A DNA stretch of 64,000 bases from Porphyromonadaceae bacterium UBA7332 (GTDB lineage: Bacteria > Bacteroidota > Bacteroidia > Bacteroidales > UBA7332), in contig DKPO01000030.1 in the NCBI GenBank assembly GCA_002471225.1, forward strand, positions 7,810-71,809, in the 5' to 3' direction. The translations under genes were made by a program, and so were the position numbers. Shown one piece after another: positions 16,893 through 26,781 of this stretch; position 1 is the stretch's first letter, and each line of letters begins with the position of its first letter. The notes beneath the pieces are model-generated. The model ran no database searches and was not told the origin of the DNA. It worked only from the letters and a program-made list of their open reading frames with translations.

Positions 16893-19800
16893 TTAGATAG
16901 TAAAGTCAAGACCAAATGTGAATGTTCTGTTTAACGGATAAGCAAAACCTCCGTTACCATTACCTAATTCAGGATCCCACATTTTGATTTTATCCCATAC
17001 AAACAAGTTGTTTCCAAGTAGATATACACGAAGGCCTTTCAAACGCATTTTGGATAACGTTTTCGGATTAAATGTATATCCTACTTCAATGTTTTTTAAA
17101 CGGATAAAACTTGCATCACGCTGCCACCAAGTACTGGCTGCCGTATTGTGAGGGAACTGACCCGAGTGTAAACGAGGGAACATTACGTTTTGGCTAGGAT
17201 TAGCTTCTGTCCAGCGATTTGCAACTACGTCTCTGGCTGTAGATTCTTCTACACCCCATTGGAAAGGGAAGAATGCTTCCGGTGTATTTGCACCAAGTAC
17301 AGTAGATGTATTTCCTGCTCCCTGGAAGAAGATACCAGCATAAAGTCCCTTCCATTCTGCATTGAACCCAAACCCATAGACAATTTCCGGAACAGAAGGA
17401 TGTCCTACATCTTCCATCTGGTCATTGCTATCAATTTTTCCATCGCCATTTAAATCTTTGTATTTGATATCACCTGGACGTAGTCCAGTCGATAATCCTG
17501 AAACAACGCCTGGTTTAAGTTCATACGTTTTGTTTAAACCATCGCCTTTTATAATGAAATCGTCGTGTGTATAAAGCCCCTCCGCTACATATAGTTTCCA
17601 GGAATTTAATCTTGTTCCTTTTTTCTCGAGCCATGGGTAAACTTGTGGTATCTGGTCGTATTCAATAATTTTATTACGGGCAAAGGTAAAATTACCCCTC
17701 GCGCTTAGATTAACCTGACCTACGCGATGATTGATATTAATACTTGCATCCATCCCCTGATTTTCTACAATACCAAAGTTCTGCCAAGGCATTTGATGAA
17801 ATCCGGTAACATTTGATACGGTAGCACGTTGCAGTAAGATGTTATGGCGACGGTTTTTGAAATAATCAACTTGTAAATCTATTTTGTTGTTCCAGAAACC
17901 AAGATCAACACCATAATTCTGTTTTACTTCAATTTCCCAAGTCAGATAGGGTGCTTCAAACAGATTTTCGATAATACCATTACCAATTCCACCCATAGAG
18001 CCATTGTTATTGTATCCCAGATTAAAGCCAGATCCATCTGCCATCGTACCGCGATACATAAAGCGGTTACCTCCTGTATTATCATTACCTGTACGTCCGA
18101 CAGAAGCTCTGATCTTAGCCTTATTCATAATATTATTCATAGGAGATGCCAGATAGAATTTTTCATTGCTTAAATACCAACTGATACCTGCAGCAGGGAA
18201 AATTCCAAATCTGTGACCTTTTGCAAATGTTTCAGATCCGGTATAACCAAAGCTACCTTCCACAAAATAACGATCGTCATATCCATAAGCGAAACGTCCT
18301 ACAAAACCTTGCTTTCTGTATGGAAGGAAGCTTCCTTGATCTTGTCGGTCTTTATGCATATATAATAAAAGACCCGTAACATCATGTTTTTCAGCAAATG
18401 TTCTTTTATAGTTAAAAGAGGTTTCGAAATAAATGCGCTTATTAGATGAAGAGCTATTATCAGGGCTTAATATATCACTCCCTTCTACAACCTTTTTATA
18501 AATCAGATTTCCATTTTCATCGCGTTCAGTAGCTATGAATTGAGTCGGTGTTTTTGTTCGTTTTGTAACGTATTGTACATCTGCATCAAACCCTAATGCT
18601 GCTTTAAAGGTCAGTCCTTTTGTTACAAATTTCAGATCCTGATCTAACTGAACTTTTGATTGAATATTGGTTCTCCATTCTTGTGTATATCCAGAATGCA
18701 TTAATTTATTGTATGGATTGGCACGTGTGTTTGATGGGCGAGGATGTCCGGCGATTGTACCATCTGAATAGAACATCGGCATGATAAAAGGAGGTGTTAA
18801 ACACATAGAGCGGAAAATTTCGCTGGTGCCTACGCCCGGATAATTTGTTTTCAAATATTGTCCACTGACATCTACTCCAATATTCGTTGTTTTAGAAGCT
18901 TCGAAATCCACATTACTTCTCAGGTTGTAACGCTCCAGACCAATATTTGTATTATAATTAGTTAGATCATTGGATTTGAAAATACCATTTTCTTTAAAAT
19001 ATGCTCCCGAAACAAAATATTTAGCACGTTTAGCTCCCCCACGGACATTTAACGTGTAGCGCATATTGAATGTGTTATCGCGTAACATTCCACCTAACCA
19101 GTCTGTGTCCGGATATAAATCCCGATCGATGCCTGATTCGTACATTCCGATTAATTCGTCAGAATAGATACTTTCTTTCCCTTCATTGTTCAAAGCTTCG
19201 TTATAAAGTCTTAATGATTCGGCTGAATTCATGAATTTTGGTAAACGTGTTGGCTTTAATGTGGTTAGTTCTCCACGGAACGTGATACGAGGAGCTTCGT
19301 CTAAACCGCGTTTCGAAGTGATAAGAATTACCCCATTCGCACCTTCTGCACCATAAACGGCTGTTGCAGCGGCATCTTTTAATAAGGTGAATGTTTCGAT
19401 CTCGTCCACTTCGATGTCAGACATGGAGCGAGGTACACCATCTACAAGAATCAGTGGATTTGTACCTCCTTTAAATGAACTGACACCACGGATCCAGAAA
19501 TCTGAATTATCGTATCCAGGCTCTCCTGATCTTTGTACAGCGATCAGCCCTGACACTTTACCTGCCAGATTATTTGTTAGATTTCGTGAGGGAGAAATTG
19601 CTAATTCTTTTGTCGTAATATTATTAATCGAACTCACGACACTACTTTTCTTTTGACGACCGTATCCTACAATAGTCACGTCTTGAAGAAGCTCCGATTC
19701 CGGATCAAGTTTAAAATTCAGAATTTTTTCACCGTTATACTTTTTCTCTAGTTTTTTGTAACCGATATAACTGATTTCAAGGATATCTCCTTTTGTCGCA

Positions 19801-20003
19801 GTTAATGAATAGTTACCATCAATGTCGGTTGCAGCTCCATTGGCCGTTCCTTTTACAACGACCTGAGCTCCGATCAGCGGAAGATCACTTTCGTCAGTAA
19901 CTATACCTACGAAAGTTGTCTTTTGTTGTGCAAAAACTCCTGATACGATCAATAATAATAAATTGATGAGTATGAGTCTTTTTGTTTTAATAAATTGCGT
20001 CAT
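16893..20003 (-). CDS. SusC/RagA-family TonB-linked outer-membrane transporter
   Basis: A 1036-residue importer paired with the SusD gene. Signal peptide (LILINLLLLIVSGVFAQQ), carboxypeptidase-regulatory-like domain (about 28-105) with the ATDIDGNYSL pattern, TonB-box-like VTIVGYGRQKK, plug domain with LVDGVPRSM, then the barrel. The frame stays open to 20039, but that start would overlap the end of the preceding gene, whereas the ATG at 20003 leaves a 19-nt gap and places the signal peptide properly. Confidence 0.95.
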   Translation of the reverse strand: MTQFIKTKRLILINLLLLIVSGVFAQQKTTFVGIVTDESDLPLIGAQVVVKGTANGAATDIDGNYSLTATKGDILEISYIGYKKLEKKYNGEKILNFKLDPESELLQDVTIVGYGRQKKSSVVSSINNITTKELAISPSRNLTNNLAGKVSGLIAVQRSGEPGYDNSDFWIRGVSSFKGGTNPLILVDGVPRSMSDIEVDEIETFTLLKDAAATAVYGAEGANGVILITSKRGLDEAPRITFRGELTTLKPTRLPKFMNSAESLRLYNEALNNEGKESIYSDELIGMYESGIDRDLYPDTDWLGGMLRDNTFNMRYTLNVRGGAKRAKYFVSGAYFKENGIFKSNDLTNYNTNIGLERYNLRSNVDFEASKTTNIGVDVSGQYLKTNYPGVGTSEIFRSMCLTPPFIMPMFYSDGTIAGHPRPSNTRANPYNKLMHSGYTQEWRTNIQSKVQLDQDLKFVTKGLTFKAALGFDADVQYVTKRTKTPTQFIATERDENGNLIYKKVVEGSDILSPDNSSSSNKRIYFETSFNYKRTFAEKHDVTGLLLYMHKDRQDQGSFLPYRKQGFVGRFAYGYDDRYFVEGSFGYTGSETFAKGHRFGIFPAAGISWYLSNEKFYLASPMNNIMNKAKIRASVGRTGNDNTGGNRFMYRGTMADGSGFNLGYNNNGSMGGIGNGIIENLFEAPYLTWEIEVKQNYGVDLGFWNNKIDLQVDYFKNRRHNILLQRATVSNVTGFHQMPWQNFGIVENQGMDASININHRVGQVNLSARGNFTFARNKIIEYDQIPQVYPWLEKKGTRLNSWKLYVAEGLYTHDDFIIKGDGLNKTYELKPGVVSGLSTGLRPGDIKYKDLNGDGKIDSNDQMEDVGHPSVPEIVYGFGFNAEWKGLYAGIFFQGAGNTSTVLGANTPEAFFPFQWGVEESTARDVVANRWTEANPSQNVMFPRLHSGQFPHNTAASTWWQRDASFIRLKNIEVGYTFNPKTLSKMRLKGLRVYLLGNNLFVWDKIKMWDPELGNGNGGFAYPLNRTFTFGLDFTI

Positions 20004-20022
20004 AATATAGATTGTGTGGTTG

Positions 20023-21336
20023 TTAGTTTTCAATACCATAAGTTTTTATTTCGGCCAGATGTCCGACATTTGCTCCGCTTAATGAATTGATTATACACTG
20101 AATGAATCTTGCGTTTTCTGTTTGAAGAGGGACAATTTGCTCTGTTTTATTACTACCGTCCATATAATATCGTCCGATGGTCTTCCAATTTGCTCCGTCT
20201 TCACTTACCTTGAATTCCATATTCATACGTGTTACCGCATTCTGTCTGGCGATTAAACCTATTTGCGATATTGTATTTGTTTTTTTCATATCTATAGTAA
20301 GCGAGTAAGGAGGCGCATCTGTTCCACCGTTCCATTTACTATGCCAGAATGTATCATTATTTCCGTCGATTGCATGTTTTGCATGCCCATTGTTGGCGCC
20401 TTCTCCTGTTAGCTCTTCTGAACTAGCCGTTATTGTCCAGCTTGCTCTGTTAATAGAACTTCCAAGTTTAACCACTGTCATGTCAGAAACGCCCGAAGCA
20501 TCTAAAATAATACTGGCTCCTTCTGTCCCGTTTAGGCTTTCTACAGTCACTGGGAGTAAATAATTTCCGGGTAAAATTTCTTTCTTTATAGTAACAGAGC
20601 CAGTACCTGTAGTTTTTCCGGAAGCAATATCAATATTTTTAACTTCTAGAAAGTTAGCCGGAATCGGTGAAAGATTTGTTCCGTTTTGCTGGTTATAATT
20701 TTTGACATACTCGTCATCTTCAATCTTTAATATAGCCTTTAGGTTCCATCTGTTTGGGAAATTCGTTTGAACACTTTGTTCCAAAACATAGTCAGTATTC
20801 TCGAGTGTTATAGCTTCACTACGACTTGTATAACTGACTTTAGCCTGTGCAATCTCAAAAGCATATATACATACATCTCTTTCTCTGTTAGTCGGAACAT
20901 TGATTGTTTTTAGTCGTAGAGGGATTGTATATTCAACTACATTAAAGTCACTGAGCTTTGCTATTTCAGCCGGGTCATAAATGATTTCTCCGACTTCTAC
21001 ATAGGCACTGGATTCATTTACGATTTCTTTCTTATTAAGTTTAATCTCATAGCAATTGGCAGGGAGTATTTTATAAGTCGTTTGATTTACTTGATTAATA
21101 GAGTCCAGATATGCTTCATCTACTACAAAATCAAATTGGCTATTTTGGAAATTAAGCCCTCCACGAGCTATAGATAATGGTATCGTGTATTTTTCACCCA
21201 AGTCATAGGCTTGTACAATTTTAAATCCACTTTCTCCTGCTGAAATTAACTCAGGAGCTCTTTCTATAAACTCTCTGTCACAAGAAGCCAGTAAGAGAGG
21301 TGTCAATAAACAGGTTAATAGTTTTTTCTTGTTCAT
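20023..21336 (-). CDS. surface lipoprotein with DUF1735 and F5/8-type C (discoidin) domains
   Basis: A 437-residue probable surface glycan-binding protein. Lipobox LLASC (Cys19). Two BT_3987/DUF1735-like beta-sandwich repeats (about 30-155 and 170-290) are followed by a discoidin/F5-8 type C module (about 300-437), with FWHSKW and the terminal YGIEN strand typical of this fold. In known polysaccharide-utilisation loci such proteins act beside SusD to grip the polymer. Here the gene is first in the operon, ahead of SusC and SusD, while it more often follows them. No catalytic domain is visible. Confidence 0.85.
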   Translation of the reverse strand: MNKKKLLTCLLTPLLLASCDREFIERAPELISAGESGFKIVQAYDLGEKYTIPLSIARGGLNFQNSQFDFVVDEAYLDSINQVNQTTYKILPANCYEIKLNKKEIVNESSAYVEVGEIIYDPAEIAKLSDFNVVEYTIPLRLKTINVPTNRERDVCIYAFEIAQAKVSYTSRSEAITLENTDYVLEQSVQTNFPNRWNLKAILKIEDDEYVKNYNQQNGTNLSPIPANFLEVKNIDIASGKTTGTGSVTIKKEILPGNYLLPVTVESLNGTEGASIILDASGVSDMTVVKLGSSINRASWTITASSEELTGEGANNGHAKHAIDGNNDTFWHSKWNGGTDAPPYSLTIDMKKTNTISQIGLIARQNAVTRMNMEFKVSEDGANWKTIGRYYMDGSNKTEQIVPLQTENARFIQCIINSLSGANVGHLAEIKTYGIEN

Positions 21337-21646
21337 GTTGTTATATAGGTTTAATATTAGAGTTACCTATTCAGATTGTAAAATTGGTTTTTTTATGATA
21401 TGATAATTTAGAAATGTAAATGTTTGTCATTTCTATGCAGGCAAAGCTATTCGATATAAGTATATGTTATGTGTATGAATGTCCTGTTAATGTGTACAAT
21501 TGTTCAGAAATAGCTTTCAATGGGAGATTGTTATATATGATATTAAATTTTTAATAATCTTAATATGGGTAAGTGGATGTTTTTCTTTGAGAATTTCTGT
21601 AAACAGACTTTATTATTCAAAATCTTATTTGTCGGAAAGTTTTAAC
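21337..21646. other. regulatory spacer upstream of the HTCS-linked operon
   Basis: AT-rich, no credible gene. It holds a candidate -7 element at 21442-21449 for the DUF1735-SusC-SusD operon and probably the HTCS operator, for which I cannot define a motif. Confidence 0.5.
21442..21449 (-). promoter_or_regulatory. candidate -7 element of the DUF1735-SusC-SusD operon
   Basis: Minus strand TAGCTTTG matches TAnnTTTG and would give a leader of about 100 nt. No TTTG at -33, compatible with an activator-dependent promoter. Confidence 0.4.
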
Positions 21647-21699
21647 AAAAAAACGAAGAATTACGATAACTGTCCGTTTCGTATATTCTTCGTTTTTTT
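21647..21699. terminator. strong terminator after the HTCS gene
   Basis: 15-bp perfect outer stem (21647-21661 / 21685-21699), extended by a further 5 bp past a one-base bulge. T-runs are present on both strands. It ends the HTCS transcript and insulates the SusCD operon promoter region. Confidence 0.88.
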
Positions 21700-21701
21700 G
21701 A

Positions 21702-24700
21702 TTATTTATTTTCAGATCTGAACTCGCTCGGAGTCATTCCAACTTCGGATTTGAAAACTCTGCTGAAATAGCGTTGTTGTGCAAAACCGATCTTTTCTGA
21801 AATTTCCGATATCGGTAAATCTGTTTGTTTGAGAAGAGCTTTTGCTTTTTCAATCCTGATATCATTGATCAGCTCTTTAACCCCTTTACCGATATAACTT
21901 TTCATTTTTGAATAAAGTGTAGATCGGCTCACGGCCATTTTGTCACATATAAAGTCGACATCGAGCTCAGGCTTTTCTAAATGTTCATTAATGACCTGAA
22001 TCAATTTATCTATAAATGTTTTATCAAGGTTAGAATGAGCAAGCTCTTCTGGAACGATAGCAAAACTATTTTCTTTGAATCGCTCTTTAAGCATCAGCTG
22101 TTGATGGATCAGTGTCTGTAATAACTGAATCAGCGCTTCTGTATCAAACGGTTTAGGAAGATAAGCATTAGCTCCGCATCCATATCCTGTTTTTATATTA
22201 TGCTCCTCACAAAGAGCGGTCAGCAATATAACCGGTATGTGCGACAGATCAATATCTTGCTTAATAAGTGAGCAAAGCTCATAACCGTTCATTACAGGCA
22301 TCATGATATCGCTGATTACGATATCTATGTTTTGTTTTTTGAGTATTTCATATGCTTCTTTGCCATTTGCCGCGCATAATATATTTGGAAATACGGTACG
22401 TAATTCTTCAGAGAGATAACAGCGCATCTCTTCGATATCTTCTACAAGCAAGATCGTGTAACCTGTCTGATCTCCGGAAGTAAAGATTTCCCGATCATTG
22501 GAAAAATGATATTCATCTGATGTTTCTTTTGCTTCGGGTATGCTCATGGATTTATTGTCTGAAGGAATGCGGACGATAAATGTGGCACCTTGGTCCTCAT
22601 TGTTCTTTGCCGTTATTTCTCCACCCATTAAATGAATAAGCATTCGTGAATAATAGAGCCCGATACCATTACCTTCTTTATCATGTTTACCCTGATAGAA
22701 GGACGAGAATAAATTTTCAAGGTCGGTTTGCTTTAATCCAATGCCCTGATCGGAAACATAAATTTCGATTGTTCCGTTATTTTCCGATAAACCTAATATT
22801 ACCTTTCCATTGCTTTCAGAAAATTTCAAAGCATTATTCAGCAAGTTGACCAGTATGATTTTTATTTTCAGTCTATCTATATACACAGTTACCCGTTCGA
22901 TAGAGGATATAAATTCTAATCCGACATTTTTGTGCTCGTAAGCATCGTCAAATTCAGATTTGATATCCCGTAGATACATAACCAGATCCGTTGATTTATA
23001 ATTCATTTCCGTTACGCCTAAATCTAACTTACGGATATCCAGGACCATATTGATTACATTTTTCATATAATCAGTTTGTTTTGATACTTTGCGAAGCGTA
23101 TCCATCGTATCCGGGTTGAGTTTGGATGTTTCTTTTAATAAACGGTTAATCGGACCGGTTATCAGAGTTAAAGGTGTACGAAGTTCGTGATTAACGCTTT
23201 CGAAGAATTGTATTTTTTTCTGATACATCTCTTTTTCGTATTCACGCATTTTTTCTTCTACTTTGCGTAACTGATCCTTTTTCTCTTTATAGAAAAGGCC
23301 ACCGATACCTGTCAGTAATAGTAACGTCAGGCATATTTTAAAAGCAATACTGTCCCACCAATATGGTAAAATACGGATAGTCGCGAGGGTCTGGTAATCA
23401 GACCATAGTCCGTTCGTTAGCTGATATTGAATTTCCAGCGTGTAAGATCCCGGATCTAAATTAAAATAGGTCAGTGTATAATCAGAAGTGCTTTTAAATT
23501 GATTCTCATATCCGATTAATCTGTATCTGAAAATCGGAGATTTAAATAAGTTCGCCTCTTTATTATTTAAATGGAACTCAAGTTTTGATATTCCCGCAGA
23601 AAGCTTCGGGAGGTTGCCTTTATTAATTTGAGGATTGTAAGCGACCTTCTCTCCGTTAACCCAGATACCGGTAAGAATGATATTATTTCCCGCCTTTTCA
23701 TTGTGAACAGGTTTATTCAGTGGAACAATACTCATTCCGTTTACGCCTCCTACATAAATAACCGAGTCGCTGCGGTCAACCATATATCCTCTACGGGAAT
23801 ATTCATTGACCAAAAGGCCATCCGAAATATCATAAAAGGAAATTTTTCCTTTGTAAGGCTGATAGTTGATAAATTTTTCTTTGGTTCCTATACCTAAGGA
23901 TAGTCCTGCAATATTAGATACCATCGTCGGGTTTTCTAATCCCGGAAGTTTGTATCGGTATAATTGATTAGTTTCTGGTGTAAAGCAGAATAAACCTGTA
24001 CGGGTGATAAACCAAAATGTATCATTATCTAAAAGGGTCATAGAAGCAATACTCCCTATTGAAAGAGGGTTAAATGTAGCGAATTTGTGAATTTTCTTTT
24101 TAGCAATATCATAACGAATAATCTTATCTCCATCATAAAAAAATAAATAGTTATTTGTTTGTCCTGCTAAACGTAAGCTTGGATAGTGCTTAAAGTTCGC
24201 TTGCTTCGAGAGATCAGTTAATTCTTTTGTTTTGAAATTATAGTAATAGCAATGAGTAGAGGTTATGAGTATAGAGTTATCATCTAACTTATGAATACCC
24301 GGACTGACCTGTGTATGTTGAATATTCTGGTTTATAGCGTGCAATTCACTGATAATATCCAACCTTCCTTTCTTTTTATCGAAATAGAATATGCCTTTAT
24401 TATAGACAACAGCAATTAGCTGCTCTTTATTCCAATCGATTACAGAAGTAATCGACAGATCGAAGGTAGAAGGATAGTGTTTAAATTGACTATTTCTTGT
24501 ATCGTAAGAATTTATTCCGTTGCCGTCTGTGCCGATCCAGATTGTAGAATCCGATTTTGCAAAACATGTAAGAATATTATGGCTTAGGCCGTAATGCGTA
24601 TTTGTTATAGCTTCCTGATAAGATTTGATTTCCGGATTATCCACACAGATGAGTCCTCCTGAAACAGAGCCGATCCAGATGGATTTATTTATATCAATAT

Positions 24701-25616
24701 AGATATTCAACAAGTTATTGACAGGCAGGGAGCTTTTTAATCCTTGTGCATGTACATATTCTGAGATTTCAAAGGAGTTCGGGTTTATACATTTCAGACC
24801 ACCTCCATCTGTTACTACCCAAATCAGATTGTTAGAATCAACAGCGATATTCATTACCAGATTATGATTGCTATATGAGGCGTTGTCGAATTTTAATTCT
24901 TTGATAACATTCAAGTCCCGATCCAGACATTTGATAGCATCTCCGTAAAAGCCGATCCAATAATTCCCGTTCTGATCTTTTGAGACTGAAGTATAAGCTG
25001 ATTGCCCCGGTACAGGTAACCCTCTTAATCTGCCTGTTTTAAGATTCAGTTCATAAATACCTTGCCAATAACCGGTCAGAATCAGATGATCCTTATCCTT
25101 TCGCACTATTCGACAAGATGGACTATATAGCTGATTGTTTTCGAATTTTACAAATACCGGATCATTTTTTGAATGGATTAAAATATGATCATAGGCTTTG
25201 AAAATAATTTGATTAGTTTCAGTATAGCATGCAGTATATGTCGTATTATTAAATCTGGTAGGTTCGAATTCATCTGTAAGCCTGTTATAAATGAGTAGGC
25301 CTTTATTAGTGCCTACCCAAAGATCATTATTGAAGTCTTCTTCAATGAAATAGATGAAATTACCTCTTAGTGAATCAGAATAATCAAAATTATATGTTTT
25401 GACAACAGATTGATTGATGCGATTTATGCCATCCTCAGTTCCTGCCCACAAATACCCCTCGTAGTCTCGGCAAATAGCAACGACCTTAGATTGAGATAAT
25501 CCTTGTTCTAATGATATTTGTTTAAAAACGATTTGCTTGGCTGCTAGTGAATTCAGACTTAATAGAAAGCAGGATAGTATGTAAACGAAAATAAAAGTGC
25601 GGTATGATTTTTTCAT
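21702..25616 (-). CDS. hybrid two-component system regulator (HTCS)
   Basis: A 1304-residue inner-membrane sensor and transcription factor in one chain. Order: signal peptide or TM (about 1-26), periplasmic double beta-propeller of Reg_prop repeats (pattern GYLWAGTEDGIN, LWVGTNKGL, about 30-670), Y_Y_Y domain (about 680-745), TM helix (about 757-777), HisKA with His810 in NHELRTP, HATPase with GIGL and GNGIGLYY, receiver domain with phospho-acceptor Asp1103 (VISDIMMP), and an AraC-type helix-turn-helix at the C terminus. All catalytic residues look intact. HTCSs sense oligosaccharides and activate adjacent PULs, so the DUF1735-SusC-SusD operon is the likely target. Translation starts at ATG 25616; an upstream TTG at 25631 is rejected. 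Confidence 0.95.
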   Translation of the reverse strand: MKKSYRTFIFVYILSCFLLSLNSLAAKQIVFKQISLEQGLSQSKVVAICRDYEGYLWAGTEDGINRINQSVVKTYNFDYSDSLRGNFIYFIEEDFNNDLWVGTNKGLLIYNRLTDEFEPTRFNNTTYTACYTETNQIIFKAYDHILIHSKNDPVFVKFENNQLYSPSCRIVRKDKDHLILTGYWQGIYELNLKTGRLRGLPVPGQSAYTSVSKDQNGNYWIGFYGDAIKCLDRDLNVIKELKFDNASYSNHNLVMNIAVDSNNLIWVVTDGGGLKCINPNSFEISEYVHAQGLKSSLPVNNLLNIYIDINKSIWIGSVSGGLICVDNPEIKSYQEAITNTHYGLSHNILTCFAKSDSTIWIGTDGNGINSYDTRNSQFKHYPSTFDLSITSVIDWNKEQLIAVVYNKGIFYFDKKKGRLDIISELHAINQNIQHTQVSPGIHKLDDNSILITSTHCYYYNFKTKELTDLSKQANFKHYPSLRLAGQTNNYLFFYDGDKIIRYDIAKKKIHKFATFNPLSIGSIASMTLLDNDTFWFITRTGLFCFTPETNQLYRYKLPGLENPTMVSNIAGLSLGIGTKEKFINYQPYKGKISFYDISDGLLVNEYSRRGYMVDRSDSVIYVGGVNGMSIVPLNKPVHNEKAGNNIILTGIWVNGEKVAYNPQINKGNLPKLSAGISKLEFHLNNKEANLFKSPIFRYRLIGYENQFKSTSDYTLTYFNLDPGSYTLEIQYQLTNGLWSDYQTLATIRILPYWWDSIAFKICLTLLLLTGIGGLFYKEKKDQLRKVEEKMREYEKEMYQKKIQFFESVNHELRTPLTLITGPINRLLKETSKLNPDTMDTLRKVSKQTDYMKNVINMVLDIRKLDLGVTEMNYKSTDLVMYLRDIKSEFDDAYEHKNVGLEFISSIERVTVYIDRLKIKIILVNLLNNALKFSESNGKVILGLSENNGTIEIYVSDQGIGLKQTDLENLFSSFYQGKHDKEGNGIGLYYSRMLIHLMGGEITAKNNEDQGATFIVRIPSDNKSMSIPEAKETSDEYHFSNDREIFTSGDQTGYTILLVEDIEEMRCYLSEELRTVFPNILCAANGKEAYEILKKQNIDIVISDIMMPVMNGYELCSLIKQDIDLSHIPVILLTALCEEHNIKTGYGCGANAYLPKPFDTEALIQLLQTLIHQQLMLKERFKENSFAIVPEELAHSNLDKTFIDKLIQVINEHLEKPELDVDFICDKMAVSRSTLYSKMKSYIGKGVKELINDIRIEKAKALLKQTDLPISEISEKIGFAQQRYFSRVFKSEVGMTPSEFRSENK

Positions 25617-25641
25617 ATATAAGAGATTCAAAAGCCGTCAT

Positions 25642-26508
25642 TTATTCAACGGCTTCAACTAAATATCCTTTTTTTCGTAATAACTCAAATATTCCGTTTT
25701 TACCTAGAATATAGGTGTCATTAATAATGAATAAAGCAGGTTCATCATGAATAACGGTCATTATTCGAGCTGTCCATTTTTGATTCATGTGATCAATACG
25801 TTCTACTTGTCCCGAACGTTTTTTCTCATTAATTAATCCATCGAGCTGCATCAGATCTCCTTTTCTGTATGCTTGTGTTATGCGTTTATTGAGCGTTCGG
25901 CTGTTTTGAATATTTTGACAAAACGATAGAAGAGCCTGAACACGATTCCCGATAATATCTGCGGGGAATCCCAATTGCATAACATCTCCAAAGGACTCGA
26001 AACCGATAACCGGACGATCATCAGTTGCTAATTGTTGTATTAATGCAAAATCAATAATCTGATTTATATCATTTGCTTTATCTCCGAAAATCTGTTGATC
26101 AGACGAAAGACAAAGTCTGATAAAGTCAGGATGTAAAACATGAAAAATAGCAGCCAAAGTATCATTTCCATATTGCTGAACGGTCTGCTTGATCATCTCA
26201 AAAGCTGAATCAGTCAAATAACCTTTCAGGTTGTTCTCTTGTGGAAGAATGATGTATTTGTTTAAAGAGGGCAATCCTTCTTCAAAATCTTCAGGACTTA
26301 ATTCACAATAAATAATCTGAGTGTTATTTTTTGCCTCGTTCAGACCATTCATTTGCGAACTAAATGATGATTCTATATAAGGGTCTGTCATAACGATATA
26401 CGATGGGTTGCTCAAATCATCTCGTGATATTTTCCATACACTCTGAGCTGTGCAGGTAAGAAAGAATCCGATTAAGAAGAATAAAATTGTGGTAGCAAAT
26501 TTTTTCAT
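25642..26508 (-). CDS. TraB/GumN family protein
   Basis: A 288-residue secreted protein (signal peptide about 1-21, ending TCTAQ). It has the TraB/GumN-type layout: an SVWKISRD start, an IGFESFGDVMQLGF segment, and a C-terminal ALFIINDTYILGKNGIFELLRKKGY motif corresponding to the family's 'GALHLPGxxGLxxLL' ending. In the better-conserved members two His/Glu motifs suggest a metalloprotease-like or Tiki-related fold; here the terminal motif reads NDTYI in place of the usual AxxHL, so activity is doubtful. It lies 25 nt upstream of the HTCS gene on the same strand and is probably co-transcribed. Its role is unknown. Confidence 0.75.
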   Translation of the reverse strand: MKKFATTILFFLIGFFLTCTAQSVWKISRDDLSNPSYIVMTDPYIESSFSSQMNGLNEAKNNTQIIYCELSPEDFEEGLPSLNKYIILPQENNLKGYLTDSAFEMIKQTVQQYGNDTLAAIFHVLHPDFIRLCLSSDQQIFGDKANDINQIIDFALIQQLATDDRPVIGFESFGDVMQLGFPADIIGNRVQALLSFCQNIQNSRTLNKRITQAYRKGDLMQLDGLINEKKRSGQVERIDHMNQKWTARIMTVIHDEPALFIINDTYILGKNGIFELLRKKGYLVEAVE

Positions 26509-26724
26509 AATTGTGTCTTGTTTGAGTAATTCTCAATGCCTTAGAATGATTTATTTTAGTAAAGCAGCGGAATTTATTTGCAATTTTACACACTAAATTT
26601 TAGATTAGCAAATTATAGATCCTGTTTTATAATCAGCATGATAGATGTGTAATCATGAAAAAGATATTACCATCTTAATATCTAAGTATTTGTTAAATAT
26701 AAGATGCTTCCGATTCTGACTTTA

Positions 26725-26753
26725 TTGCTTTCGGATAGTTCGTACTATCTTTG
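26725..26753 (+). promoter_or_regulatory. promoter of the acyltransferase gene
   Basis: TTG (26725-26727), 18 nt, TATCTTTG (26746-26753). It sits inside the longest open frame (from 26704) and therefore moves the start to ATG 26782. Confidence 0.7.
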
Positions 26754-26781
26754 GACATCTAATCAAAATATTAACCTATTT

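Noticed and set aside
26704..26781. Longer acyltransferase start at ATG 26704
   Set aside because: A full promoter (26725-26753) lies inside this extension, and the family's N-terminal helix begins after ATG 26782.
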